In this document: piece after piece, positions 19,582 to 33,237 of the stretch
How positions within the stretch are numbered: the first letter of the stretch is position 1
Layout of the letters: every line of letters begins with the position of its first letter
Origin: Mugil cephalus
Taxonomy: Eukaryota > Chordata > Actinopteri > Mugiliformes > Mugilidae
Reading direction: 5' to 3'
DNA length: 64,000 nt
NCBI RefSeq assembly: GCF_022458985.1
Contig: NC_061776.1
Location: 2,579,075-2,643,074 of the forward strand
Notes under the pieces: generated by a model
Database searches by the model: none
What the model saw: the letters and a program-made list of their open reading frames with translations, nothing else
Told to the model about the DNA's origin: nothing
Position numbers and translations under genes: made by a program

Positions 19582-21311
19582 ATGTCTGGAGGCGAGAGTT
19601 TGAAAACATTGATCATCGAGCGACTAACTGCTGCTGCTGAAGAAATATTCGGACTATTTGAAAAAACTGTCGTTCAGTACGAGGAAGAGATCGATCGTCA
19701 TCGCAGGCGGCTGGATATCGCCTGGAAACCAGAGATAAAGTTACACAGAATAGGTGAGTAGAACTAGAATGATCTGAATGAACTAACTAATGAATGGAAA
19801 CACGCAGTTTGGAGAAAACACAGAGGACAGAGACCCAGCTAGAAGGTTGATAACATGCTAAGAGGCTAACTAGCACAGCCAACGCCACATGGATATGCTG
19901 TAAACCGGAGATGGAATTACTGAACTGAAAGTATTTGATGCTGTTATGCATACAAAATAAACAGGTGCAGCTTCCATGTGCATGCATTCTACTAATGGAG
20001 GAGGGGCAGTGTATGGACAGCAGGGGTCAGCAGCTTCTCCAGCAGCACAGGGCTGCCTGCGATGCTTCTGTCTGTGAATATTCTCTGTAAAAATTATATA
20101 TTATGTGTATGTGTGTATATGTATACACACACAGACATTGGGCCAATATATGCCAATCTCTAATTAAACTAGAATGTATTTGTTCCAATGGGTTTTCCTG
20201 TCATCACATCATTTTGCTGTGTCTCTTTGTCCCTCCAGACCTACCACAGCAACATGTCTGCACAGAGGAGGAGGTTCCCACTGACCAGCAGCTCTGTAAC
20301 CAGGAGAGGAATTCCAGTTTGGAGGAACCTGAACCTCCACAGATAAAAGAGGAACAGGAGGAACCAGAACCTCCACAGATAAAAGAGGAACAGGAGGAAC
20401 CAGAACCTCCACAGATTAAAGAAGAACAGGAGGAACTCTGCAGTATTCAGCAGGAAGGACATCTTATACTGAACCAGGAGACTGGTTCCCCAGATCACAT
20501 AGGAAGCAAGCATGTAGACTCAGGATCAACAACAAATGCAGAGCTGGATCCAAAGGAGAGACGTCACAGAGACGCAAGTCACACTAGCAATGTAGACAAC
20601 TCTCCTGTGTCAGAGAGTCAGTGCGGTACTAACACAGGTAAAAAGTCTGTAACATGTGATGTCTGTGGAAAAGTCTTTAAGTACATGCATTTAATGAAGA
20701 GACATTACCGATTTCACACAGGTGAGACACCTTACCATTGCAACACATGTGGTAAACGTTTCACGCAGAGTAGCAGTTTGATTTTACACACCAGGATTCA
20801 CACAGGCGAAAAGCCATATGGTCGCAAAGCATGTGGTAAACATTTCAGTCAATATAATGATTGTCATACAGGTGAGACGCCATGTGGTTCTGATACATGT
20901 GGTAAGACCTTCACTCAAAGTAATAACTTAAAGAAATACTTGAGGACTCACGCAGATGAGAGGCCGTACTTTTGTAAAGTATGTGATAAAACATTTATGA
21001 ACTGGTCATCAGTTCGAGATCATATGATAATCCACTCAGATGATAAGCCATTCTCTTGTGAGACATGTGGGAAACGTTTCAGTCAGAATTATCCTTTGAC
21101 TCTGCACATGAGGATTCACACAGGTGAGAAACCGTTCCCTTGCAAAGCATGCGGGAAACGTTTTAATCAAAGTGGTTCTTTGAATAAGCACATAAGGACT
21201 CATACGGGTGAGAAGCCATATCGTTGTCACACATGTGGAAAGACCTTCAATCAAAGTAATAATTTAACACGGCACATGAGGACTCACAGAGGTGGGAAGT
21301 TATCATCCTGA
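19582..21311 (+). CDS. C2H2 zinc-finger protein, gene 6 copy A (two exons, about 414 aa)
   Basis: Exon 1 is 19582-19753 ([20 protein letters not shown], donor GTGAGT) and exon 2 is 20239-21311 after acceptor CCCTCCAG; 415 codons including the stop. Exon 2 has DLPQQHVC, three acidic repeats ([12 protein letters not shown]), a shortened linker, two good fingers, two decayed fingers (GRKACGKHF with the histidine region shortened; GSDTCGKTF with KKYLRTH), then four good fingers. It ends THRGGKLSS. Six intact fingers in two groups could bind as separate modules. Head to head with gene 5; start codons are 750 bases apart. Probably nuclear DNA-binding. Confidence 0.85.
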
Positions 21312-21357
21312 AATTTCTGTGGGAAACAATGTCTGGGAAGCTGAGCTTGAAAAGCAT

Positions 21358-21857
21358 NNNNNNNNNNNNNNNNNNNNNNNNNNNNNNNNNNNNNNNNNNN
21401 NNNNNNNNNNNNNNNNNNNNNNNNNNNNNNNNNNNNNNNNNNNNNNNNNNNNNNNNNNNNNNNNNNNNNNNNNNNNNNNNNNNNNNNNNNNNNNNNNNNN
21501 NNNNNNNNNNNNNNNNNNNNNNNNNNNNNNNNNNNNNNNNNNNNNNNNNNNNNNNNNNNNNNNNNNNNNNNNNNNNNNNNNNNNNNNNNNNNNNNNNNNN
21601 NNNNNNNNNNNNNNNNNNNNNNNNNNNNNNNNNNNNNNNNNNNNNNNNNNNNNNNNNNNNNNNNNNNNNNNNNNNNNNNNNNNNNNNNNNNNNNNNNNNN
21701 NNNNNNNNNNNNNNNNNNNNNNNNNNNNNNNNNNNNNNNNNNNNNNNNNNNNNNNNNNNNNNNNNNNNNNNNNNNNNNNNNNNNNNNNNNNNNNNNNNNN
21801 NNNNNNNNNNNNNNNNNNNNNNNNNNNNNNNNNNNNNNNNNNNNNNNNNNNNNNNNN
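21358..21857. other. Assembly gap of exactly 500 N
   Basis: All 500 bases are N, a typical placeholder size. The left flank ends at a sequence that continues normally at 37908, and the right flank starts with sequence already present at 5129, so the contigs overlap by about 16 kb instead of being separated by unknown DNA. Confidence 0.98.
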
Positions 21858-22423
21858 CACTTAATCTGTGAAGAGTGTGTCGTTGCAAATGCTATTTTAC
21901 ATAAAAAGAAAATTTGTTACAAAATGATCTAACAACGTTTGAAAACTCAGGTCCATATGCACAATAATCACTTGCTAATAGTTATATTTATTTGCTTACA
22001 TTCATTTAGCATGCTGGCAATTTTTGTACTAAAACAGTAAAAAAGGCACAGTTTTCATCAATGTCTGTGATTTCTAACAGGCCAGATTCCTGCGCAATCC
22101 TATTGCTTTTAACTCACTGTCATTCAGTGTTAGGAGAATATCTCTCCTGCCTCTTAGAGCCAAGTGCTCTAATCAGATCTCACCTTACAAGCTCTCTTAA
22201 GAGCCAAGATTCTTTACGAATACCCTTTGTATTTACCAGGATGTACTCTTAATTTTCGGGGGAAACTGTTGAAACATCAAGGTTCTAAGACTGTTGTTAG
22301 ATTTTGGCCACTAGGGGCAGCTCTCGGCACTAAGAATCTTGAGGAAATTACCCCATGTTTGTCCAGAATGTATCTGAAATCCAAACCTTATATCAACATC
22401 TTCGAAAAGAATTAGATCAATTG

Positions 22424-25119
22424 TCAGGATGACAGCTTTTTACGTGTGTGAGTCTTCATGTGATTCTTTAAATTGCATCTTACAGCGAAGGCTTTACCAC
22501 ATGTGCCACAAGCATACGGCTTCTCACCTGTGTGAGTCCTCATGTGCCGAGTCAAAGTAATATTTTGATGGAAACATTTCCCACATGTCTTGCAAGAAAA
22601 TGGCTTCTCACCTGTGTGAATCCTCATGTGTGTTGTTAAAGTAGTACTTACAGCGAACCTTTTACCACATGTCTCACAACCATACGGCTTCTCACCTGTG
22701 TGAGTCATCATGTGCCGAGCCAAAATACTATTTTTATAGAAACATTTCCCACATGTCTTGCAAGAGGACGGCTTCTCACCTGTGTGAGTCCTTATGTGGT
22801 CCGTTAAAGCACCTCTTTGATTGAAGGCTTTACCACACATGTCACAACAGTATGGCTTCTCATCTGTGTGAATCCTCATGTGCTTTGTCAAAACAGTATT
22901 TTGACCAAAACGTTTCCCACATATTTTGCAAGAGAACGGCTTCTCACCTGTGTGAATCCTCATGTGATTCAATAAATGATTCCTTTGAATGAAGGTCTTA
23001 CCACATGTGTCACAACTGTATGGCTTCTCGCCTGTGTGAGTCCTCATGTGACTAGTCAAAGCAATATTTTGACGAAAATGTCTCCCACATATCTTGCAAG
23101 AGAATGGCTTCTCACCTGTGTGAGTCCTCATGTGGTCTGTTAAAATACTTCTTTGAGTGAAGGTTTTACCACAAGTGTCACAACCGTATGGCTTCTCACC
23201 TGTGTGAGTCCTCATGTGCTTAGCCAACTCACAGTTTTCATGAAAACATTTCCCACATGTCTTGCATGAGAAAGGCTTCTCTCCTGTGTGATTCCTCTTG
23301 TGTTTAGCTAAATACGTACATCGAGCAAAGGTTTTATCACATAAGTTACAACTGTACAGCTTCTCACCTGTGTGAGTCCTCATGTGTGTAGTCAAATCCC
23401 TATTGTGATTGAAACTTTTCCCACATGTTTCACAGGAATATGGGTTCCCATCTGAGTGAATACTGTTGAGCAAAATCAAATCACTTCCCTTCATTAAACT
23501 TTTACCACATGTATTGTAAGGATTCAGTGTCTCACCAGTGTGGACTCTGTAATGTCTCGTCAGTATATAAATGTTCTTAAAGGCTTTTCCACATACGTCA
23601 CATGTCATGTACTTTGTGTCAGTATCACACTGACTCTCTGACATGGGAGAGCTGCCTACATTGTTACTGTGACGGCTCTTCTTTGGATTCAGCTCCTCTT
23701 GATCTGGACTCTCCGCTAAAAGAGAGTTGCGAGAGAAGAATTGGTCACTGTTTGGTTCTGGTTCACTGTACTCACTTTCCTCATCAGTATGAGTCTCGAC
23801 CAAGGAATCAGTCTCCTGTTTCAGTATAAAATGCTCTTCCCAATGACGGTTGCAGAGTTCCTTATGTTCCTCTTTAATCTGTACAGGTCCTGGTTCTTCC
23901 TGTTCCTCTTTAATCTGTATAAATTCTGGTTCCTCATATTCCTCTTTCAACTGTGGGGGCTGTAGATCCTCCTGTTCCTCTTTAATCTGTGGAGGTTCTT
24001 GTTCCTCCTGGTCCAAACTAGAGTTCCTCTCCTGGCTACAGAGCTGCTGCTCAGTGAGAACCTCCTCCTTCATGCAGACATGTTGCTGTGGGAGGTCTGA
24101 AGGAACAAAGAGACACAGCCTAAGGGATACTCGTGTGATGACAGGAAAACACATCAGAGCAAATATGTTCTAGTTTAAATCCAAGTACCGACTGTAAATG
24201 GGAAATGAACTTTTTATTCATATAGTATCTGACTCAGTAACAGCTTTCTACCCATTTGTACTCAAAGTGCTTTACAGTCAGAAAAATATCTACCCATTCG
24301 TTCAAACTGTAATCTATAGGCTTGTGAGCCTTGGAGGTACGCATGTGTATGATGTAGTACTAGGAGAAGAAATAAAATCCTCTGTTATGGCTGTAAGTTG
24401 AGCAGACGAGCAGCTGAAGGCTACATTTACAAAAAGTCGGGAAAACAATTGGGTTGCACACAGTTTGATGAGAATACACTTATTCTAAAATGTGTATGGT
24501 TGTACCGTCCTACGTATCAGTTGTACCTATCAGTAAGAGGTTCTGACATTGGTTCAAGAGGCAAAATTACTTTACGCTAGATGGATAGTTATTACAGGAT
24601 ATACATATACAATATTAATCACGCATTGTTTTGGTCTTACCAGGCTATTGTTTCTAGCCATTGTTAGCACAAACGTTACATTCAGCCTATCTAAAATACT
24701 GCCTGCGGCCATCTTAGAAACTCAACTCGGAGGTAGTGAGGAGTCTACGATCTTCTGAGAAGACAATACGACTTCCGAGTACAAAAAGGACGCACCATAT
24801 GAAGCACCAGGTAACATTTAAAAGTTGCGTATAAAAGAAGTCGCGCCTCTTCAATATAAGACACACAAACACTTCCAACTGAGTCCACTGTGTCTTCTAC
24901 ATACTGTGTGTTTCCATTCATTAGTTAGTTCTTCAGACCATTCTACTTCTACTGACCTGTTTTGTGTAACTTCATCTCCGGTTTCCAGGTGATATCCAGC
25001 AGTTTGCCCTGATGATCGACGTCTTCCTCGGACTGGACGACAGTTTTCTCAAATATTTGTTCGGGAGCAGCAGTTATTGGCTTGATGATCGACTCTGAGA
25101 AATTCCCATTTGAAAACAT
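22424..25119 (-). CDS. C2H2 zinc-finger protein, gene 2 copy B (two exons, about 611 aa)
   Basis: Exon 1 is 24957-25119 and exon 2 is 24096-22424, giving 612 codons including the stop, fully open. Exon 1 encodes a version of the cluster domain (MFSNGNFSESIIKPITAAPE onward). Exon 2 has DLPQQHVC, four acidic repeats, LKQETDS, one good finger, one degenerate finger (NPYNTC) and 12 further C2H2 fingers with near-perfect TGEKP linkers; one linker is TDEKP. This is the intact form of the gene that is frameshifted at 5695-8389. It is close to gene 1 along its length, apart from exchanged finger-tip residues. Confidence 0.85.
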
Positions 25120-26128
25120 TGTTACTGCAACAGCTCAAAAATTTATCTGACGACACGACACAACTGTCTTCAAGCTCAGTACAAACACAAAGAAACGCAA
25201 CCCTACCACTCACGGGATTTTTTTTTTTTTTTTTTTTTTAAAAATGAGTTTTATTAAAAAAGAAGAAGAAGAAGAAAACACTTCCGCCTGGTGTCCGGCT
25301 ATAAAGTTCCGTCAGAGGAGGGGAGTTGACATTATGTTCCGCTACATTTTTACATCTCACTTCGGGTCATATCGACAATTTCCTGCAGGAATCATGAACT
25401 CTAGATCCCCCGAAGATGAAACAAAAATCAACAAATGGATTTATCTTAACATTTTATACCTGAAGCACATGTGAGAAGAAAACAGTCAAAATAAAAAATG
25501 ACGTGCCATATGTGCAGCACACAAAGGATTAAAAATATGTTATGACCCATTTTTCCAACATATTTAACACTAATACTAGAGTCAAAACATACACAAAAGA
25601 TAATGAGGAGATGGATGTTGTTTCTCTTAGTCACTGAATCAGACGCTGTCTCCATCCACCTTGAAGCACTTGTCTGATGAGCTGTTTGTGGATTTCAGCT
25701 CAGCTTTCCACAAGGTGTTTCCTTCACTGCTATGGGACAAATTCTCATCCATACAGTGTTGTACAGTGCCAAGGTCCCTTCATGAACACATAAAGCTCAC
25801 CACCATGCCACTGTAAATGTACTTATTGTTGTATATAAACTCAGACACACTTGCACAATATTTACATGCTGATAGTTATATTTATTTCCTTCCATTCATT
25901 TAGCATGCTGGTAATTGTTGCAATAAAATGGTAAAATTGCTCAGGTTCATCAATATCTGTGATTATGTGAATATACTTTATGTGAAAAAAATCGCATGAA
26001 AAATCTCCCTACTCCTAACAGATCTCAACTTACAAGCTCTCTTAAGAGCTAGGATTCTGTAGGAATATGTTTTCTCATTAACCAGGATCTACTCTTTCAA
26101 CTTACCTCCGAAAATAAGTGATCAGTTG

Positions 26129-28861
26129 TCAGGACGACAACATCTCACTTGTGTGAGTCCTCATGTGCTTCGTTAAAGCAGAACCTTGAGTGAAAGTTTT
26201 ACCACATGTGTCACAGCTGTACGGCTTCTCACCTGTGTGAGTCCTCATGTGGATAGTCAAAGCACTATTTTGACTGAAACGATTTCCGCATGTCTTGCAA
26301 GAGAATGGCTTTTCACCTGTATGACTCCTCATGTGCTTTGTTAAAGTAGTACCTAGAGTGAAGGTTTTACCACATGTGTCACAACTGTACGGCTTCTCAC
26401 CTGTGTGAGTTCTCATGTGCCGAGGCAAAGCACTATTTTGACTAAAACATTTCCCACATGTCTCGCAAGAGAACGGCTTCTCACCCGTGTGAGTCCTCAT
26501 GTGGTTCAACAAATATTTACTTTGAGTAAAGGTTTTACCACATGTGTCACAACAGTATGGCTTCTCGCCTGTGTGAGTCATCATGTGCTTAGTCAAAACA
26601 CTATTCCGACTGAACTGTTTCCCACATGTCTTGCAAGAGAACAGCTTCTCACCTGTGTGAGTACTCATGTGGTATGATAAATGATTACTCTGAGTGAAGG
26701 TTTTACCACATGTGTCACAAACATATGGCTTCTCACCGGAATGCGTCCTCATGTGCCTTGTTAAATAAGTACTTTCAATGAAGGTCTTACCACATGTGTT
26801 ACAACCATACGGCTTCTCACCTGTGTGAGTCCTCATGTGCTTATTCAAATCCCTTTTTTGACTGAAGCATTTCCCACATGACTTGCAAGGATATGGCTTC
26901 TCACCCGTGTGAATACTGATATGCGAAATCAAATCACTTCTCTTTGTGAAACTTTTACAACAGTTCTTGCAATGATGAGGTGTCTCATCTGTGTGGAGTC
27001 TGTAATGTCTCTTCATTACAGACTTTTTCTTGAAAACTTTTCCGCAGACATCACATATTATAGACTTTTTATCTGTGTCAGTGTCACACCAACTCTCTGA
27101 CATGAGAGAGTTGTCCACATTGTTACTGTGACATGATTCTCTGTGGTGTCTCCTGTTTGTATTCAGCTGTTTGGATTCACAGTTGTAAGAGAGGAACATG
27201 TTACTGTTTGGTTCTGGTTCACTGTGCTCACTTTCCTCATCTGTAGGAGTCTCCATCAAGGAATCAGTCTCCTGCTTCAGTACAAGATGTTCTTCATAAT
27301 GAATGCTGCAGAATTCCCCCTGTTCCTCTTTAATCTGTGGAGGTTCTGGTTCCTCCTGCTCCTCTTTAATCTGTGGAGTTTCTGGTTCCTCCTGTTCCTC
27401 TTTCAACTGTGGTGGTCCCGGTTCCTCCTGTTCCTCTTTAATCCATGGAGATTCTGGTTCCTCTTGTTCCTCTTTAATCCGTGGAGGTTGTGGTTCCTCC
27501 TGGACCAGAATGGACTTCCTCTCCTGATTACAGAGCTCCTCCTCAGTGAAAACCTCCTCCATTGTACAGACATGTTGCTGTGGGAGGTCTGGAAGGACAA
27601 AAAGACACAGCATAAAAGTTACTAAGGAAAACACATCTGAGCTAATATGTTCTACTTTAAATCCATGTAGCGTTAGCCGTAAATGGCAAATGATCTTTTT
27701 TTCATATCGTGTCTTTCTACCTATTTGTACTCAAAGCGCTTTACAGTCAGACACATTTGTTCCCACTGTAATGTACTGGGTTTGTGAGCCTTAGAGGTAT
27801 GATGTCAGGAGGAGAAGGAAGAAGAAGCATGACAGCGGAGTTTCAACCACCACGAGTTTGTATCTGTGTCTGAAGCGCCTGAGGACAGGAGAGAAAACAG
27901 TCCATGTGCCTGGTGGGTTGAGCTGCAAGCTTGTCGCAGACAGTGAGAAAATCCATCAGTATGTGTATGGAAAATACATTCAAGTTGAGAGTGACCACAT
28001 GCGGCTGGAGAATATCTCCAAAAACCTTTGCACCAAGTTCCCATGAGACTTGAGAGGATGCTGCTTAGGTTGCAAAGATACAGCCTTAGAGTCACATATT
28101 GACCAGGAAAGGAAATGCATTATGCACTGAATTGAGCATTCCCCAACAAGAAGAATGAAGAGAAAACTACACAAGTTCAAGGGAGCAACAGCGGAGGACC
28201 CTGAAATCCAGTTATTGAATCTGTTTACATTACATTAAGAGGTCGGCCAGATAAAAAAAAGGTAAAAAAGTCATGTACCAAAAGAAATTCAGCCCTATTG
28301 GGCATTTAGAGATAAAACCACACACGTCTGGGCTGATGTTCAAAGCAGCAAAGATCATTTTCCCATCAGTTGAGAAAAAAAATGCCAAACAGAAACAACA
28401 TTTTTAAGTGCAAAAGATGAGCAAGAAAATTACAGAAAATTGGGAATTCAGGCGTGGCACAGCCATCCATTCCTGGTGATGCTCAATCAAAGCGAGAGGA
28501 GGACGTTTGAAGATACAGATGTTTGTATGACTCATGTTTGTAATATTTTCAAGTTAAAAATGTTAAAAGTGAAGCAAACATTAACCAGACTGGCAGTAAA
28601 GACACAGCGCCGTCTAGTGTTGGGGTGGCGTTGCTACAGAGCGATCTAGATTATGTGTTTCCATTCACTCGTTAGTTCATTCAGACTGTTCTACTCGCCT
28701 ATTTTGTGTAACTTTATCTCGGGTTTCCAGGTGATATCCAGCAGTCTGTGCTGACGATCGATCTCATCCTCGGACCGGACGACAGTTCTTTCAGAGGATC
28801 CGAATATTTCTTCAGGAGCAGCAGTTACTGACTCAATGATAAAACTCTCAGCTAAAGACAT
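26129..28861 (-). CDS. C2H2 zinc-finger protein, gene 3 copy B (two exons, about 540 aa)
   Basis: Exon 1 is 28699-28861 and exon 2 is 27588-26129; 541 codons including the stop. The predicted exon 2 protein equals copy A except that one [12 protein letters not shown] unit (36 bp) is missing, leaving five acidic repeats. The 11 fingers are the same. The donor is again GCGAGT, so the GC splice site is not a one-off sequencing error. One first-exon residue differs (MSLAES in place of MSSAES). Confidence 0.85.
27806..28466 (+). mobile_element. Ty3/gypsy fossil, copy B
   Basis: Same fossil as at 11110-11765, with the RNase H and integrase zinc-domain parts of pol in antisense to gene 3B. Broken, no LTRs seen. 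Confidence 0.6.
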
Positions 28862-30011
28862 TGTTACTTCAACAGCTGAAATATTTATCACCACACACAG
28901 AGAAGCACAACAACACTACTAACGGGTTTTTTAAAAAAACAAAAAACCAACCACTTCTGCGACGTGTCCCAGATTAAAGGTCCGCCAGGGTAGAGTCAAC
29001 AATTTGTTCCGCTACGTTTTAAAATCTCACTTAGGATCATATCGTCAATTTCCTTCAGGAATTTTATCTTTAAATTCCCAAAAGATAAAAATAAATAAAT
29101 AAATCAACAAATGGTTTTATCTTAACGTATATATTATGTTAATTGATGACATTGTTTTTTGCTTCATATTTAGGTTTAAGAAGACCACTTCTTTTTTTTC
29201 TGTATTAAATCCAAATGTATTCTTCAAAGCAGTTCATTTTCTGCTGATTTACTCCTTAACTGTCACCCTGAAATACCTCCATTTGGAACATAAGATGCTC
29301 AGCATGGACGACAAATAACTTTGGAAATTAGTAAAATTGCTTTTTCATCAGTAAGGACGCCACACGAAAACACATGTGAGAGGCTGGTATTCTCAACTCA
29401 TCAAAAGAGTCAAAATATGAATATACACGTGTGTGTGTGTGATATGTGCAGGACACAGAAATGATTAACATTGTACTATGTTACTACCCATGGTCCAACA
29501 TATTTAACACTGGAGTCTTTTTTCATGAATAAAAACACTCACAAAACAAAACATAAATGAGGAGATGGATATTATTTCCTTTAGTCCCACTCCGCCAAAT
29601 ATATGCAGATATGACACAAACAATAATGACTTCTACTGCATCGGCCAAAAGGCCAAGAACCACTGCACGCCATGACCATCACCCCGTTGCCCAGACACCT
29701 TAAGGATTTAACAGAGCCACTATGCTGCAGTCCGCCTGAAGATCAAACAGACCTGGGGGTGGTCGACTTTGCTTGTTTGTTTGATTTCGTGGAATTTACC
29801 GTTAATATTCCTGCGGAAAATTGATGATATGGCCCAAAGTGAGATTTTAAAATGTAGCGGAACACAATGTTGACGCTATTACTCTGACGGACCTAGTGTG
29901 ACACCAAGAGGAAATGGTTTGTTTTTTTGAAAAGCGTGTGTGGACTGAGCTGGAAGGTGATTGTGTTGTGTTGTCGTGTCCCAAATAAATAGACTAGCTG
30001 TTAAAGTAACA

Positions 30012-31834
30012 ATGTCTTTAACTGAGAGCTTGACAGAGTTGATCATCGAGCCACTAACTGTTTTTCCTGAAGAAATATTCGGACACTTGGAAAGAACTGT
30101 CGTCCAGTCCGAGGGAGAGATCGATCGTCGTCGCAGACTGCTGGATATCACCTGGAAACCAGAGATAAAGTTACATAGAATAGGTGAGTAGAACTAGAAT
30201 GATCTGAACCCACCCACCTACCTTCGCCAGTCAATCCGTTTACATGCACGTGAAAAAACGAATTATTGCCTCAATCGGATTATAACAGGAAAACTTAAGT
30301 GCATGTAAACACGTTACTCCCATTAAAATCCTTCACTCTTCTTCTTCCTCCTTCACTTCTGACATCATATATTGTAGAGGCTTGAAAGCCGACTTCTTCC
30401 ATGCGTAACATTTAAATGTTCGTCAGTTCAATTTACAGTTATAACACAGAATCCTCTTTCTTGTCTCTTGGTTATTCCTGTCATCACATCAGTAACCTTT
30501 AGGCTGTGTCTCTTTGTTCCTTCAGACCTCCCACAACAACATGTCTGTACGGAGGAGGAGGTTCTCACTGAGCAACAGGTCAGTAACCAGGAGAGGAACT
30601 CTAGTCTGGACCAGGAGAACCAGAACCTCCAGAGATTAAAGAGCAACAGGAGGAACCAGGACCCCCACAAATTAAAGAGGAATATGAGGAACCACAGCCC
30701 CCTCAGTTGAAAGAGGAACACGAGGAACCAGAACCTCCACAGATTAAAGAGGAAGAGGAGGAACCAGAGCTCCCACAGTTAAAAGAGGAACACGAGGAAC
30801 CAGAACCTCCGCAGATTAAAGAGGAAGAGGAGGAACCAGAACCTCCGCAGATTAAAGAGGAACAGGTGGAACTCTACTGCAGTCACAAAGAAGAACATCG
30901 TGTACCGAAGCAGGAGACTGATTCCTTCATAGAGACTCCTACTGATGAGGAAAGTGAACCAGAATCAAATAGTGACCAGCTCCTCTCTCACAATTCTCCT
31001 GTATCTGAGAGCCCAGATCAGGAAGGAAATAGAAATCCAGAGCTAAATCCAAAGAAGAGACGTCCCAGAGACACAAGTCAAAGTAAAAATGTAGACAACT
31101 CTCCCATGTCAGAGAGTCAGTGTGATACTAATACAAGTCGAAAGTCTGTAACACGTGACATTTCTGGAAAAGCCGTTAAGAGCAAGTCTACAATGAAAAG
31201 ACGTTACAGATTTCATACAGGCACAAATAAGACACCTCATCATTGCAACACATGTGGTAAAAGTTTCACGTACAGGAGTAATTTGATTTTACACACCAGG
31301 ACTCACACAAGTGAATATCCGTACTGTTGTGACACATGTGGGAAAACCTTCAGGCAAAGATATAGTTTAACTGAGCACATAACAACTCACACAGGTGAGA
31401 AGAAGTACGGTTGTGACTTATGCGGTAAAACCTTTAATCGATGCGGTAATTTACACAAACACATGAGGATTCACACAGGTGAGAAGCCATACAATTGTGA
31501 CATATGTGGTAAAACCTTTTCTGAAAGTAGTCATTTAACGAAGCACAGAAGAACGCACACAGGTGAGAGGCCGCACAGTTGTGACATATGTGGTAAAACC
31601 TTTACTGAACGAAGTAATTTTAAGAAACACAGGAAGACTCACACAGGTGAGAAGCCCTACGGTTGTGACACCTGTGGTAAAATCTTCAGTCGAAATACTC
31701 ATTTAACTCGGCACATGAGGATTCACACAGGTGAAAAACCGTATTTTTGTGACACATGTGGTAAAACCTTCAATCGAAATACTCTTTTAACAAAGCACAT
31801 GAGGACTCACAGAGGGGGGAAGTTATCATCCTGA
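30012..31834 (+). pseudogene. ZNF gene 4, copy B (frameshifted)
   Basis: Exon 1 is 30012-30183 and exon 2 is 30526-31834. One G is missing from the GGAGGAACC run near 30616 relative to copy A, so the frame from the ATG ends at 30710 after about 118 residues. The downstream frame with acidic repeats, a dead finger and seven good C2H2 fingers remains open to 31834, ending KLSS with one codon more than copy A. A short GAATATGAGG patch also replaces copy A sequence near 30680. Either a null allele or a base-call error. Confidence 0.75.
30238..30310. mobile_element. Miniature inverted-repeat element, copy B
   Basis: GTTTACATGCAC at 30238-30249 pairs with GTGCATGTAAAC at 30299-30310, as in copy A. 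Confidence 0.5.
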
Positions 31835-32486
31835 AGTTTCTGTAGGGAGAAAGTCTCTGGGAAGTGGAGATTGAAATAATCTTTTCAGAATTTGTTGTTT
31901 GTCATTTTTGATGCAAAGATCTAATGCAATTATTCTGATATCAAATAATATCAGATATTATTCTAATATCAAACCTGGACAGTGAACAGATGGAAGGTTG
32001 ACATCTAAGTTTACAACAGGATTTGGAGAGTACCACACAATCAGGAGCCACAGGACAAGGAGATGATAAAAACAACCAGATTGTGTTGTAATGGCAAAGA
32101 ATTGAATTTTGGAACACACAGTTGATCATAATTTGTTTTGTCATTATTAGTACTAAAAACACTGCTTCCTGTCAACTGGCATCTTCTCTTTTTTCTGACC
32201 TATACTTTGATGTTTTTAATTTCATCACATTTTTCTACATATATTTTTTTTTAAGAAAATTCTAATAAAAACTTAGCTATCCAAAACTACACGAATACGT
32301 ATGTAATATTTTCATTATTAATAATGAGCAATATTGTTGATTTAACTGAAACACTTGTGACGGTTTACTTCATCTTGAGTTGATCCCGTTTAACAGGGCA
32401 TTTACCCTCTACTGGTCAAAGGGCAGAACTACAACACATCAAGTCAATCTTTACCTGTATGCAGTAGATAATACAGACGAACTACA

Positions 32487-33237
32487 GAATAAGGGCGTAT
32501 TTAGTCCGCTTGAAACGGACCCTTTCTCTGGTCCGGACTTTTTGGGTAGGTGTGAATACAAATCAGTGGACTCTGGTGCGGACCAAACAAGTGAGCCGAG
32601 ACCACCTCTGCAGTGACTCAGTTCACTTGTTTTGTCCGCACCGGAGTCCGTAACGAACCCTGCTCCGCTTCGTTTGTCCCGCGAATGCAATCCGAACCTT
32701 TTCCGAACCAAATGCAACATCAACGTAAGCGAACGAACTTAATATAATCCATTCGCGCACGTGTCCAAAGGAAAAATAAGGGACAGTTTCATCTGCAAAA
32801 ACAAGAAAAAAAAAAAAATGTGCAATCATTGCTAACTAGTATACCAGGAACAAAAAGGTTACAAAAAATGTAGTGATCGGTTGTTTCATTCATTCATTCA
32901 TTCGTATTTTATACAAAGAATGAGCCGTGGGTCAAAGTGGGGCATGGAAGAGAGCACTGCCTCTTCGATATATGGTCGGAGGAGAGCATATGTCAGCTGC
33001 TTGATGCACAAAAATGCCTATGTCCACGGCCAAATTGCCAACAGAATGTGCAAGGCAGGCTTTACCTGGACTCAGACTCAGTGTCGGCTTAAAGTGAAAA
33101 AAATTTCGCCAAAGATCCCGCCAATCATTTTTATCCAGTGACTGGGCAGCTACAGGACACACTGGGTTTGTTTACAATGTTGGTCCACTTGTCAAAAAAT
33201 GCAATGTGAATACAACCAAAACCGGACCAGAGCAATG
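32487..33237 (+). mobile_element. Myb/SANT-carrying DNA element, copy B
   Basis: Counterpart of 15785-16530. The Myb/SANT-like frame (32920-33137) is unchanged in predicted sequence, whereas the hairpin right arm near 32623-32649 has two substitutions. Confidence 0.45.

Noticed and set aside
21247-21888. Open frames running through the N gap
   Set aside because: They are artefacts of translating N bases.
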